Source of the DNA: Victivallales bacterium
Lineage (GTDB): Bacteria > Verrucomicrobiota > Lentisphaeria > Oligosphaerales > Oligosphaeraceae
NCBI GenBank assembly: GCA_017554445.1
Contig: JAFZIJ010000023.1
Location: 1 to 44,171, forward strand
DNA length: 44,171 nucleotides
Direction: 5' to 3'
A model generated the notes under the pieces. It was not told where the DNA came from. It saw nothing but the letters and a program-made list of their open reading frames with translations, and did not search any database. This document shows, in pieces, positions 33,648 to 41,340 of this stretch. The position numbers and the translations under genes were made by a program. Numbering within the stretch: the stretch's first letter is position 1; each line of letters starts with the position of its first letter.

Positions 33648-33980
33648 ATGTCAACAAACAATGAACTGATTCGCGGGTCGATTGAGATCGTCGTCCTTAA
33701 GCTCTTGTTGGAGAACGATATGTATGGGTATCAGATGATCAAGCAGGTGAACGAGCGGAGCAACGGCTTCTTCGAATGGCGGGAAGGCTCACTGTATCCT
33801 TGCCTTCACAAGCTCGAAGGCAAGGGGCTGGTCGATTCATACACGCGGGAGTGCGGCGGCATGTTGCGTCGTTATTATTCCTTGACGAAGACGGGACGCA
33901 AGTTGGCGGCGGAGCGAACAGAGGCGTCGCGGGAGTTCTGCAAGGCGCTGACGCTTCTTCTTCAGCCCGGAGAGGCATGA
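33648..33980 (+). CDS. PadR-family transcriptional regulator
   Basis: ATG 33648 (GGAG seven bases upstream) gives 110 residues; the in-frame ATG at 33594 lacks a ribosome site. The winged-helix pattern is clear: ELIRGSIEIVVLKLLLENDMYGYQMIKQVNERSNGFFEWREGSLYPCLHKLEGKGLVDSY, then GGMLRRYYSLTKTGRKLA. The C-terminal helix is short, as in PadR subfamily 2 (s-PadR). It represses a target until a ligand or partner relieves it. The gene directly downstream encodes a HAAS-type membrane protein, the usual partner. An inverted repeat in its promoter suggests autorepression. Confidence 0.94.
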   Translation: MSTNNELIRGSIEIVVLKLLLENDMYGYQMIKQVNERSNGFFEWREGSLYPCLHKLEGKGLVDSYTRECGGMLRRYYSLTKTGRKLAAERTEASREFCKALTLLLQPGEA

Positions 33981-34018
33981 TTCTTTCTTGAAAAGAACAT
34001 CCAATGGAGGGTGCATCC

Positions 34019-35884
34019 ATGGAGAAACAGGATGAATTGAAAGCGTTCGCGAGAATGTGCGTGCAAGGCCTGTCGGACGACGTCGAACTTCGGCAGGAGC
34101 GCGAGACGGAACTGCTTGTCCATCTGAAGTCGGCCTTCGCGGAGGAACGTCAGAACGCGTCGGACGACGAGGCGTTAGAGAACACATTCAAACGGTTCGG
34201 CGATCCGGAGGAGATTTCCAGCCAGCTGATCGACGGCAACGCCGAGCGTCTTTCACGGAACGCACGAATCCGCCGCGCCGCGAAATGGCTGCTGTTGCCA
34301 TTGCTCGTCATTGGTGTGCTGCTCTGCATCGACATCAGGGGAATCCTGTCAAGTGTCACACTATTAAAAATGGTGAATTTGTTCCCCGGAAAAGGCAGAA
34401 CAATGTATGACTTGCACGTTGGTTTGAAAACAAGACCTCTATCAGACGATGAACAGTTGCTGTTCGATTATTACTATTGGAGAAAACCTTCCAGTCTGAA
34501 AGTTCTTGCAGAGTTGTATGAAAAACATCATGACGATGCCATGCTGTGCGCCATCTATGCGCAGGAACTCTCCCTTCCAACTGCAGGGAAACAGGAAAAG
34601 CTTCCCGAAATCATTGCAAACGGCAGGAGAATCGATCCGGACAATCCCCTCTACGACTATCTGGAGTGCCTCATGCTCATGCGGGAAGGTTGTTGTTATC
34701 TGCCAATAGTGTCCTACATTCAACTCGACGAAAGTACCATTCAGGATCGTAGTATATTAGACAAGGCAATAATTGTTTATCAGCAAGGGTTGTCCAAGGG
34801 GATGATTAATACACATAGTGATGATTTGTTGAGACGAATTCGCGGCATGATCAAGATAAAGAAGGATCTTCTTGGCGGAATGCATCTGATCGATTTCAGA
34901 GCAAGGGAAAAACTGCTTTTTGTCTCTTCCTGCACAAGCATTGCAAAAGGCCTGGTGCTGTATTGCGACCTCCTCGACAAGGAAGGCGACAACAAAAAGG
35001 CCGTCGAATTGCTTGCCACATGGCGCATATTCACACGACAATTCCTCAATAATGACTTTATACATTGGCTGGATATCCAAACAGTCTTCCTCTATTCGAT
35101 CGATTATCTTAAATGTGCGAAGAGACTTGGCGCTACAGATGAAATCGCCACTTTGCAAACTGTCATGGACATCGGCAAGATGAAGAATGCCTTGTTGCGT
35201 ACCAATGTTTCCTTTGTGAATGAAGGCGGAGTGCTCGCAGGCATGGCATTAACGTTTCCAAAGCTGAACGATGATTTCTCTGAATGGTCAAATGAACGAC
35301 GACTAGAGGCGGCGACATTCGACACCGCGACCATTGGCCTTGGCTGCCTGTTCCTTCTGATTGTCATCGCCTTGCTGGGAGTCGATATTCTTGTCATGCG
35401 CATAGGAGGACGGCGGCCCTTCCTGTTCATCATGCCACAATCTGCATACACGAGTCTGCTGATAAAAGGCATGCTGCTTCCAGCCTTGGTCTATCTTGTG
35501 ATGACATATTTCATTGCGGGAAAAGGTGGTACAGGGGTGGTGCTGGTCGTTGTTCCCATCGCGTATCTTTGTCTGATTTGGCAATTATACTATGGAATAT
35601 GCTGCCGCCGTGTAATTAACAAATGGACACATTCCATCGGGGCGGGGAGCCATGAAAGCTTCATGGCTTCGCGTTCTTTCAACATGCTCTGCCTGTTTGT
35701 CGTGTTGCTGCTCTTCTTCGGATGTGTCCTGCGCCCCATATCAAAATGGCGGGAGCACCATTACGCCAACATGGATACATTGGTCATTATTAATGACGGA
35801 GAGGAAGTACTTGAGGATAAGTACATTCGGAGATACAAGGATCAATTGTTGGATCAGTTGAATGATGCCGTAAACAAAAATTGA
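34019..35884 (+). CDS. HAAS-domain multi-membrane protein with TPR-like helical middle
   Basis: The start at ATG 34019 is set by GGAGG (34006-34010) eight bases upstream; 621 residues. Residues about 1-75 match the HAAS/DUF1700-type N-terminal domain typical of genes after padR (VELRQERETELLVHLKSAF, ALENTFKRFGDPEEISSQLI). A membrane helix follows (about 88-106). About 130-430 are helical with TPR-like phrases (NGRRIDPDNPLYDYLECLML). Four more helices lie near 438-460, 484-502, 512-535 and 562-582. It may sense an envelope state and act through PadR; this is inferred from the gene pair. The helical middle between membrane parts is unusual for this class. Confidence 0.75.
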   Translation: MEKQDELKAFARMCVQGLSDDVELRQERETELLVHLKSAFAEERQNASDDEALENTFKRFGDPEEISSQLIDGNAERLSRNARIRRAAKWLLLPLLVIGVLLCIDIRGILSSVTLLKMVNLFPGKGRTMYDLHVGLKTRPLSDDEQLLFDYYYWRKPSSLKVLAELYEKHHDDAMLCAIYAQELSLPTAGKQEKLPEIIANGRRIDPDNPLYDYLECLMLMREGCCYLPIVSYIQLDESTIQDRSILDKAIIVYQQGLSKGMINTHSDDLLRRIRGMIKIKKDLLGGMHLIDFRAREKLLFVSSCTSIAKGLVLYCDLLDKEGDNKKAVELLATWRIFTRQFLNNDFIHWLDIQTVFLYSIDYLKCAKRLGATDEIATLQTVMDIGKMKNALLRTNVSFVNEGGVLAGMALTFPKLNDDFSEWSNERRLEAATFDTATIGLGCLFLLIVIALLGVDILVMRIGGRRPFLFIMPQSAYTSLLIKGMLLPALVYLVMTYFIAGKGGTGVVLVVVPIAYLCLIWQLYYGICCRRVINKWTHSIGAGSHESFMASRSFNMLCLFVVLLLFFGCVLRPISKWREHHYANMDTLVIINDGEEVLEDKYIRRYKDQLLDQLNDAVNKN

Positions 35885-35912
35885 AAATGTCGCAAATCAA
35901 CAGGAGAAAATG

Positions 35913-36449
35913 ATGAAACATGAGATGAAGGTTTTGTTTGGGATTATATTGTTAGCGGTTATGGTTCCATTTGGTTCTGCGGCGGAGAAACGGGAGACAC
36001 CGCCTCCGTTGACGGTGGAGATGCTGGCGGCGGCGTTGAACGTGTCATACCGCTGCTATGACCTCGCCCCCGTTGCCGGCAGTGAAAAATCATTGTATCT
36101 GGAGGTGGTGACGAAGGACGGCGTCATTCTCAGCAGGCTGATCACGATGTTGAAAAACATGCAGCCAACTCCGAAATATCTTGGATTGCTTATGCGTTAT
36201 GAAGAAGACAAGCTTCGGTTTTCCTGCCTGTTTTTCTCGGACAAGTCTGGCGTGGTCAACGGGACTGTGGGATTGAAAATCGACAATTACATGAAAGACA
36301 TGTTTACAGGCGGTCCCAATTTGGGAATATTGAAATTGGGTGAATTCTTCTCGTTGGGCTCTTCTGCCAAGGAGGGTAAAAGCATTGTGTTCGGTGACAG
36401 AATGGATAAACTGGGTGGTGACATCGGCTTCCGGATTGTGGCGAAATAA
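35913..36449 (+). CDS. Unrecognised secreted 178-residue protein
   Basis: ATG 35913 is six bases after AGGAG (35902-35906); the preceding ATG at 35910 is also possible. It begins MKHEMKVLFGIILLAVMVPFGSAA, a signal peptide, then a globular region with an amphipathic beta pattern (SEKSLYLEVVTKDGVILSRLITMLKNMQ and VGLKIDNYMKDMFTGGPNLGILKLGEFFSLGSS). No known motif is seen. It is 25 bases after the HAAS gene, so it is probably cotranscribed and may be an exported effector of that pair. Confidence 0.7.
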   Translation: MKHEMKVLFGIILLAVMVPFGSAAEKRETPPPLTVEMLAAALNVSYRCYDLAPVAGSEKSLYLEVVTKDGVILSRLITMLKNMQPTPKYLGLLMRYEEDKLRFSCLFFSDKSGVVNGTVGLKIDNYMKDMFTGGPNLGILKLGEFFSLGSSAKEGKSIVFGDRMDKLGGDIGFRIVAK

Positions 36450-36559
36450 TGTTCTTCATGGCTGTTCTATCTACTTTGATGGCAACATTGTGTGAAGCAG
36501 AAATATCAAGCCTTCAATCTGCACATTGAATATTGATCGTATAAAATAGGAGATTACTG

Positions 36560-38236
36560 ATGAAAAGCTTTTTGACATGCCTGCTCATGCTTATGGCCGC
36601 CGTTGTGGTGGCACAGACGAAAATCAACGTTACGCTGGACCATGCGGACGCCATGTACAATTGCAATGAACAAGCCATCTTCACCGTCACGGTGTTGAAC
36701 GGCGACCAGTTGCACAAGGAAGGGAAAGCCTCCATTCGTCTCAGCAACGATGGATTGACGACGATTTCCACAAAAGAAGTCGATTTGGCCGCCGAAAATC
36801 CGTTCACCGTCATGGGAACGATGGAAAAGCCTGGTATTCTGAGTCTTGACGTGGATGTCGCGGCGCAGCCCAAACGGCTCCACAAGGTTTATGGTGCTGC
36901 GTTCGAACCGTTGAAAATCCAGCCGGGAGCTCCCGAACCGGAGGATTTCCTGAATTTCTGGTTTGAGGAATTCAAGAAATACAGAGATTTGCCGGAGCCT
37001 GAACTGACGCCGCTGCCGCGTCTTACGAATGACAAGGTGGAAGGTTTCAAAGTCGCCTTCGCGGCTCCCGCAGGCAAAATCTACGGTTTTCTGACCGTTC
37101 CAAAGGCTCCAGGCAAATATCCCGCCATTGTCTCTGTTCCTGGAGCGGGGCCTTCCGCGACCGAAGCCCCCAGGCTGGAGGATTTCGTCTATCTCGTCAT
37201 GAACGTCCACACATACGATCCGGACATCCCCGGCAAGACAAGCAAAGAAAGCTATAATGAATTGAATAAAGAGGGGATGTACATGTACAAGAACATTCCC
37301 GACCGCGAAAAGACTTATTTCCATCATGGCATCATCGGCATCTACTCTGCCGTTGTATGGCTTTCACTTCAGGAAAAAGTCGCACGCGGCTGCATTGGCT
37401 ACCACGGCAGCAGCCAGGGCGGAGCCTTTGGTTTCATCTTGGGCGCGAATCCACTCATTTGCGCTTATGTCTGCAATGTTCCCGCGATGTGCGACCATCT
37501 TGGCTACAAGCAGGGCCGTCTCGCCGGCTGGCCGCAGTTCTGCCGTCAGATGAAGAACTCCCCCGAAATCGAAGCCATGGCGCAATACTACGACGCGATG
37601 AATTTCGCCGCGCACTTCCGGAAAGACGTTCCCGTGCGCGTCATCGTCGGTCTCGCCGACCGCACATGCAGTCCGTCATCCGTCTATGCCGCCTACAACC
37701 GGATTCCGTCTTCAGACAAGCAGATCATCAATGAAATCGGCATGGGGCATGAAGTTTGGCCGTCGTACCATAAGCAAATCGCCTGGATGAAGGGATATCT
37801 GAAAAACAGAATGAAGGAACTGCAAGCGGAAGAGCAGCGGAACAAACCGAAGCAGGATGAGATCAACTGTGTCAACAGACTCAAGCAGATGTGCCTTGCC
37901 ATGGTAATGTTCACAATGGACAATCAAGATGTCATGCCAGTCACGGATGGCTGGCGGAAAGCAGTGCTTCCATACACGGGAGCGAAAACAGAAGATTTCT
38001 TCAGCTGCCCCGCCACGGGCAAGCCTTATCAGTATATCCGTCAAGCCATCGCTCTAAGCAAAATCAAGGAGCCCAACCGCGTCATCCTTTTCTATGAAGA
38101 CTTTGGCAACCATGATGGCAAAGTGGCTATCGCCTTCGTGGATGGCCATGTCACGAGCTATTCGGTGGATGGTTGCGAGACCATTGAGGAGCTCTCAGAA
38201 CACCACAAACTGCTCCTCAAGGCTGTGGAAAAATAG
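36560..38236 (+). CDS. Secreted acetyl-xylan esterase fused to an H-X9-DG pseudopilin-type tail
   Basis: The 558-residue protein has AGGAG seven bases before ATG 36560 and a signal peptide MKSFLTCLLMLMAAVVVA. About 20-110 form a small beta domain. About 115-420 are an acetyl xylan esterase (CE7-like) with YHGSSQGGAFGF (Ser285), VGLADRTCSP (Asp367) and GMGHEVWP (His397): a complete triad. After a charged helix (410-432), residues 435-558 resemble the globular part of DUF1559-type pseudopilins: NCVNRLKQMCLAMVMFTMDNQDVMP, FFSCPATGKPY, and the exact H-X9-DG motif (His518 to Asp528-Gly529). The pilin N-terminal helix is absent. The fusion would be an exported deacetylase with an assembly or binding tail. 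Confidence 0.85.
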   Translation: MKSFLTCLLMLMAAVVVAQTKINVTLDHADAMYNCNEQAIFTVTVLNGDQLHKEGKASIRLSNDGLTTISTKEVDLAAENPFTVMGTMEKPGILSLDVDVAAQPKRLHKVYGAAFEPLKIQPGAPEPEDFLNFWFEEFKKYRDLPEPELTPLPRLTNDKVEGFKVAFAAPAGKIYGFLTVPKAPGKYPAIVSVPGAGPSATEAPRLEDFVYLVMNVHTYDPDIPGKTSKESYNELNKEGMYMYKNIPDREKTYFHHGIIGIYSAVVWLSLQEKVARGCIGYHGSSQGGAFGFILGANPLICAYVCNVPAMCDHLGYKQGRLAGWPQFCRQMKNSPEIEAMAQYYDAMNFAAHFRKDVPVRVIVGLADRTCSPSSVYAAYNRIPSSDKQIINEIGMGHEVWPSYHKQIAWMKGYLKNRMKELQAEEQRNKPKQDEINCVNRLKQMCLAMVMFTMDNQDVMPVTDGWRKAVLPYTGAKTEDFFSCPATGKPYQYIRQAIALSKIKEPNRVILFYEDFGNHDGKVAIAFVDGHVTSYSVDGCETIEELSEHHKLLLKAVEK

Positions 38237-38316
38237 TCAATTGGGTTATGTTGGTTGATTGTGCGCAACAGGCTCTTTTCGCTTGTCTTGTGGTCAATTG
38301 CAACACTCGGTGGCAG

Positions 38317-38334
38317 CAAGGCTGCCCAGCCTTG
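38317..38334. repeat. Inverted repeat CAAGGCTG-CC-CAGCCTTG
   Basis: Perfect 8-bp arms around CC, about 80 bases after the esterase stop. No T-run follows on plus, so terminator strength is doubtful. The preceding GGCAG can also pair with the internal CTGCC. Confidence 0.6.
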
Positions 38335-38358
38335 TCAAAAAAGGGGGGGAGATGCTTA

Positions 38359-38778
38359 ATGAGGGTTATGCAAAAATCCCAAAATATCTTTTCAATCATA
38401 AATAGTAACAACAGAAAATTTATTTTTCTGTTGTTACTTGCAATTGTTATGATTCCCTCCGTTCTGTATTTTTATGGTTATAAAAAGCATCTGAATATTG
38501 ACAATGGGAATATATTGACCGTTTATTATTTGGGTGGATTAAAACTTTATGAGAAAGAAGAAAAAACAGAATTGTCACCTTATATGAAGAATCACATCTT
38601 TGATGGTGACAACCATTATCTTCCCATATTGCAAAAGAAAGGATTTGCAAAGCAGGATTTTAGAAATCATCATTGCTATTATGAATTGAAGATGTATTTT
38701 ATGGCATGCGATTTGGAACAGAAAGAAATCTCAGCTGAAAAAATCAATGAAATCATAAATAAATATTTGAAGGAATGA
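38359..38778 (+). CDS. Small AT-rich membrane protein, unrecognised
   Basis: ATG 38359 is seven bases after a GGGGGGAG run, giving 139 residues; the longer open frame from 38248 starts in the inverted repeat region and is less likely. It has one membrane helix (about 21-39, KFIFLLLLAIVMIPSVLYFYGY) and then a soluble domain rich in Tyr, Lys and Glu (ELSPYMKNHIFDGDNHYLP, HHCYYELKMYFMACDLEQKEI). Base composition is much more AT-rich than in the glycan genes. Function is unknown. Confidence 0.65.
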   Translation: MRVMQKSQNIFSIINSNNRKFIFLLLLAIVMIPSVLYFYGYKKHLNIDNGNILTVYYLGGLKLYEKEEKTELSPYMKNHIFDGDNHYLPILQKKGFAKQDFRNHHCYYELKMYFMACDLEQKEISAEKINEIINKYLKE

Positions 38779-38861
38779 AGATAAAGTATATTTTGGAATA
38801 TATGCCATGTTGATATCAATATATGACAAATCATTGAAAGAATGCAGAGTCAGAGGAAGTT

Positions 38862-39233
38862 ATGTTTTATAGACTTATTTTGCTTATTGTCATTTGTTGT
38901 ACATCTTGTTATCCACTTTCTTTTGATACAAAAGAATTAATAGGTATGACTAAAAATGATGTTATAAGAAAAACATTCAATAATTCTCCTAAAACAAAAC
39001 ATGGAGAGATTATTATTTTTACTTGGGAAACTAATGGTTCAATAATATGCCATAGCTATTCATCAATAGAAAAAGCATTAAGTGATTCAGATTCATTGCT
39101 AAATAAAGATAAATGGGGAATTGATTTTAGAAAGAAATTTTCACTTTTTGGGATTAAAGAAACTTTTATTTTAATATATTTTTATGATGGGAAAGTTAAA
39201 AGTTTCGAACATAAAATTTGGAAACACAAATGA
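38862..39233 (+). CDS. Small AT-rich lipoprotein, unrecognised
   Basis: The 123-residue protein begins MFYRLILLIVICCTSCYPLSF; a lipoprotein signal with Cys at about 16 is likely. GAGGA lies shortly before the ATG. The motif ELIGMTKNDVIRKTFNNSPKTKHGEIIIFTWETNGSIICHSYSS is like a short SmpA/OmlA-type (BAM-associated) fold, in which a LxGMTKxxVxxxxG segment is common; this is a weak resemblance. About 28 percent of bases 39001-39060 are G or C, far below neighbouring regions, so recent transfer is likely. Confidence 0.65.
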   Translation: MFYRLILLIVICCTSCYPLSFDTKELIGMTKNDVIRKTFNNSPKTKHGEIIIFTWETNGSIICHSYSSIEKALSDSDSLLNKDKWGIDFRKKFSLFGIKETFILIYFYDGKVKSFEHKIWKHK

Positions 39234-39314
39234 CGTTCTTATTACCATTTTTGAATTGAAGAAGCATTTGATGAAAATACATGAAACCATGTCGAAAGAA
39301 AGCCGGAGCAAGTC

Positions 39315-39692
39315 ATGATCATCGTTTATTTCTTATCAATATTGTCTTCCGTGCTATTGTTGACGTGGTGTATTCTTTTTGTAAAATATCTGAAACTCAA
39401 GTCTCTTTTTAAACAGGATTCGTATTTGAAGTTCAACAATCCCAATCCTCAAGAACTGGATTATGTGGGATATACGATGGGGAAGTACATGCTTGCCTAT
39501 CATGTGTTTCCATGAAATAAAAAGAGAATTGAAAGATACAAAAAACGGAATGAATTCCTGCGGTCGATATCCGTTGAAAGAACAGAGCGTTTTTTGTCCA
39601 TGGAAAACAAGCTGTTTCTTTCAGGATATGCAGGGGCTCTTTCATGTGTCGTTGCTTTTGCGATATATAAAATTCTTGGAGCTAGTCAATAA
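39315..39692 (+). pseudogene. Two-helix membrane protein gene interrupted by one in-frame TGA
   Basis: From ATG 39315 the frame reads MIIVYFLSILSSVLLLTWCILF (membrane helix) to GKYMLAYHVFP and then TGA at 39513-39515. The same frame goes on without further stops as NKKRIERYKKRNEFLRS, through ERTERFLSMENKLFLSGY and a second hydrophobic helix AGALSCVVAFAIYKIL, to TAA at 39690-39692. Restored, it would be a 125-codon protein with helices at both ends and a basic middle. One C-to-T change (CGA to TGA, Arg to stop) explains the break. A selenocysteine reading is unlikely. The function is unknown. Confidence 0.75.
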
Positions 39693-39739
39693 GTATAATG
39701 TGTTGTAATCGGTTGCGTTTTCTGGTGAATGAAAACGAC

Positions 39740-39899
39740 GGGAGGGTCACGCTCCGGCGCAACCGAATGTAGCGACGGCGTCTCGCCGTTGTTGGCCGGG
39801 AGGGGCGCGTTTTTGCGCGACCGGATGTAGCCACGGCGTCCCGCCGTTGTTGGCCGGGAGGTGCGTGCTCCTGCGCGACCGCCGCGCCAAAAGCGCGGC
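39740..39899. repeat. 58-bp tandem array of the GC-rich element plus a terminal hairpin
   Basis: GGGAGG starts at 39740, 39798 and 39856, an exact 58-bp period; the third copy is partial. Each full unit has ATGTAG(C)-(C/G)ACGGCGTC(T/C)CGCCGTTG followed by TTGGCCGGGAGG. GCCGCGC-CAAAA-GCGCGGC (39881-39899) closes the array. The remaining bases of 39693-40076 hold no gene; 39900-40060 is AT-rich and should carry the promoter of the next gene. Confidence 0.95.
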
Positions 39900-40076
39900 A
39901 TAAATGATGTCCATAGGACTTGATATGAAGATGGTTACGCAAAATAAACGTTTTTTTTCAAATGTGATTTGTATTGTTCTCAAAGGGTATTATTGTACTT
40001 AGTAAATGGATATAGTGTAAATAATAATTGAATTGCCAATCTCAATTTTGTTGTTTTCACAGTCAAGGAGGAACAC

Positions 40077-40910
40077 ATGCGACATTTTTTCATCATCATT
40101 GCAGGTTTGTTTATCATCAACATCGTTCATGCAGACGTCAGCAAAAAGGACTTGGAGGCTTTGCATGCGCTCATCCAGGAAAAGAAGCCGCTTGCGGAAA
40201 TTGAGGCCAGCGATGTATGGAAGAAACTTGCAAATCCCACGGAGGAGGACATCCGCGCCATGCGCGAATTTCCCAAAGTCGCCGCCGAACAGCAACCGTT
40301 CATGACGTTCCACAACCGGGACATGATGGATATCATCCGATATATCTCGCAGGAGATCAAGGCTTGCGAAGAGAATGGTGATTACGACCATGAAATCGCC
40401 CTGATGGATACGCTGTACTCTTTCTACCGCCTGCACATCCTCAACGCCCATATGCAGGGCCTCATGCTGGGGGCAATGGTCTATCCACTGATCATCGGCA
40501 CCAAGCTGACACCTGTTCAGAAGAGACGCCTGGTTGACATCTGTGAATCAAAAATGGCAAGAATACCCGCTGAAAAGTTTTGCTTTACAAGTTCAGTATT
40601 CGCTAATGGACGGGAAAAGCATCGCAAGGCCTACGAATGCACTTTCATGAAAACGGAATTCATCGTCCATGTCATGAAATCCCTTCTGTCAGAAGAAGAA
40701 AGGGGTAAAATTGAACGCGATTTCGCAGCAAGCATGGAGAAAATGCTGAATTACTACGGGCTTGAAGGCGTTTACCGGGGAGCCATATTCGACAAACCGG
40801 AAGGTAACTTCAAGTTCTATCTGATCACCAAGGAGCCATTGTATTTCTTCTATGCAGATCAGAACAAATATATCTGCGACGGCGAGCCGTATGGGAAACT
40901 GGAGGACTAA
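40077..40910 (+). CDS. Unrecognised secreted 277-residue protein
   Basis: AAGGAGG lies seven bases before ATG 40077. The signal peptide MRHFFIIIAGLFIINIVHAD is followed by a mostly helical protein with acidic runs (EALHALIQEKKPLAEIEASDVWKKLANPTEEDIRAM), then LYSFYRLHILNAHMQGLMLGAMVYPLIIG and a C-terminal beta segment (GNFKFYLITKEPLYFFYADQNKYIC). No motif is known to me. Like the genes at 35913, 41341 and 42380 it is exported, has its own strong ribosome site and lies in the accessory block. Confidence 0.75.
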   Translation: MRHFFIIIAGLFIINIVHADVSKKDLEALHALIQEKKPLAEIEASDVWKKLANPTEEDIRAMREFPKVAAEQQPFMTFHNRDMMDIIRYISQEIKACEENGDYDHEIALMDTLYSFYRLHILNAHMQGLMLGAMVYPLIIGTKLTPVQKRRLVDICESKMARIPAEKFCFTSSVFANGREKHRKAYECTFMKTEFIVHVMKSLLSEEERGKIERDFAASMEKMLNYYGLEGVYRGAIFDKPEGNFKFYLITKEPLYFFYADQNKYICDGEPYGKLED

Positions 40911-41340
40911 CAAGGCAGATATTCACAAAAATACCATATTTCTTGAAGCACCATGAAATTCTGTCTCTTCCCGGCATAAAGACTCAACCAATCATTAATC
41001 ATTCATCAATTCCAGCCATTTCACTAGGCTTCTGTTTTTCTTCTTACAATCATCATTCTGTTGTTTGGGCAAGCCGTTGAAGGTGTTTTGCGCCATATCT
41101 TAAGAACCTTGGGAATTATAAAAAGACTTTATCCATGACAGAGAGATAGCAAATCATTGGGAAACGGCCAAAATGTACAAAATATGTCAGGCAGCTATAC
41201 AAAAAATGCATAGTAGCTTGATTTTTCATGATGCTGTTGTGCCTAAAAATCAATTGGCATGGTAATTGCTACAAGGATATAAACGGCGACGACGCCGTCA
41301 AAAAAGCCTTTCAGCCCAATGAAACCACAAGGAGAAACGC
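40911..41340. other. Gene-free 430-base spacer with hairpin at its right end
   Basis: No open frame longer than about 30 codons with a ribosome site is present. A perfect stem ACGGCG / CGCCGT around ACGA lies at 41283-41298, just before the ribosome site AAGGAG of the next gene; it resembles the core of the dispersed GC-rich element. The rest is AT-rich with many stops. It may be a decayed gene, but no family can be seen. Confidence 0.6.

Noticed and set aside
38248..38358. Longer start for the small membrane protein at 38359
   Set aside because: The extra 37 codons read through an inverted repeat and lack a ribosome site, while a G-rich site precedes ATG 38359.
39513..39515. TGA as a selenocysteine codon
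   Set aside because: No redox motif surrounds it and no SECIS-like hairpin follows; a CGA-to-TGA mutation is simpler.
39740..39888. CRISPR-like 58-bp periodicity
   Set aside because: The units are similar along their full length, with only one diverged stretch, and there are fewer than three full copies; no cas genes.
40911..41340. Possible small gene (30 codons) near 41170
   Set aside because: No ribosome site, no similarity to anything I recognise and many stops around it.
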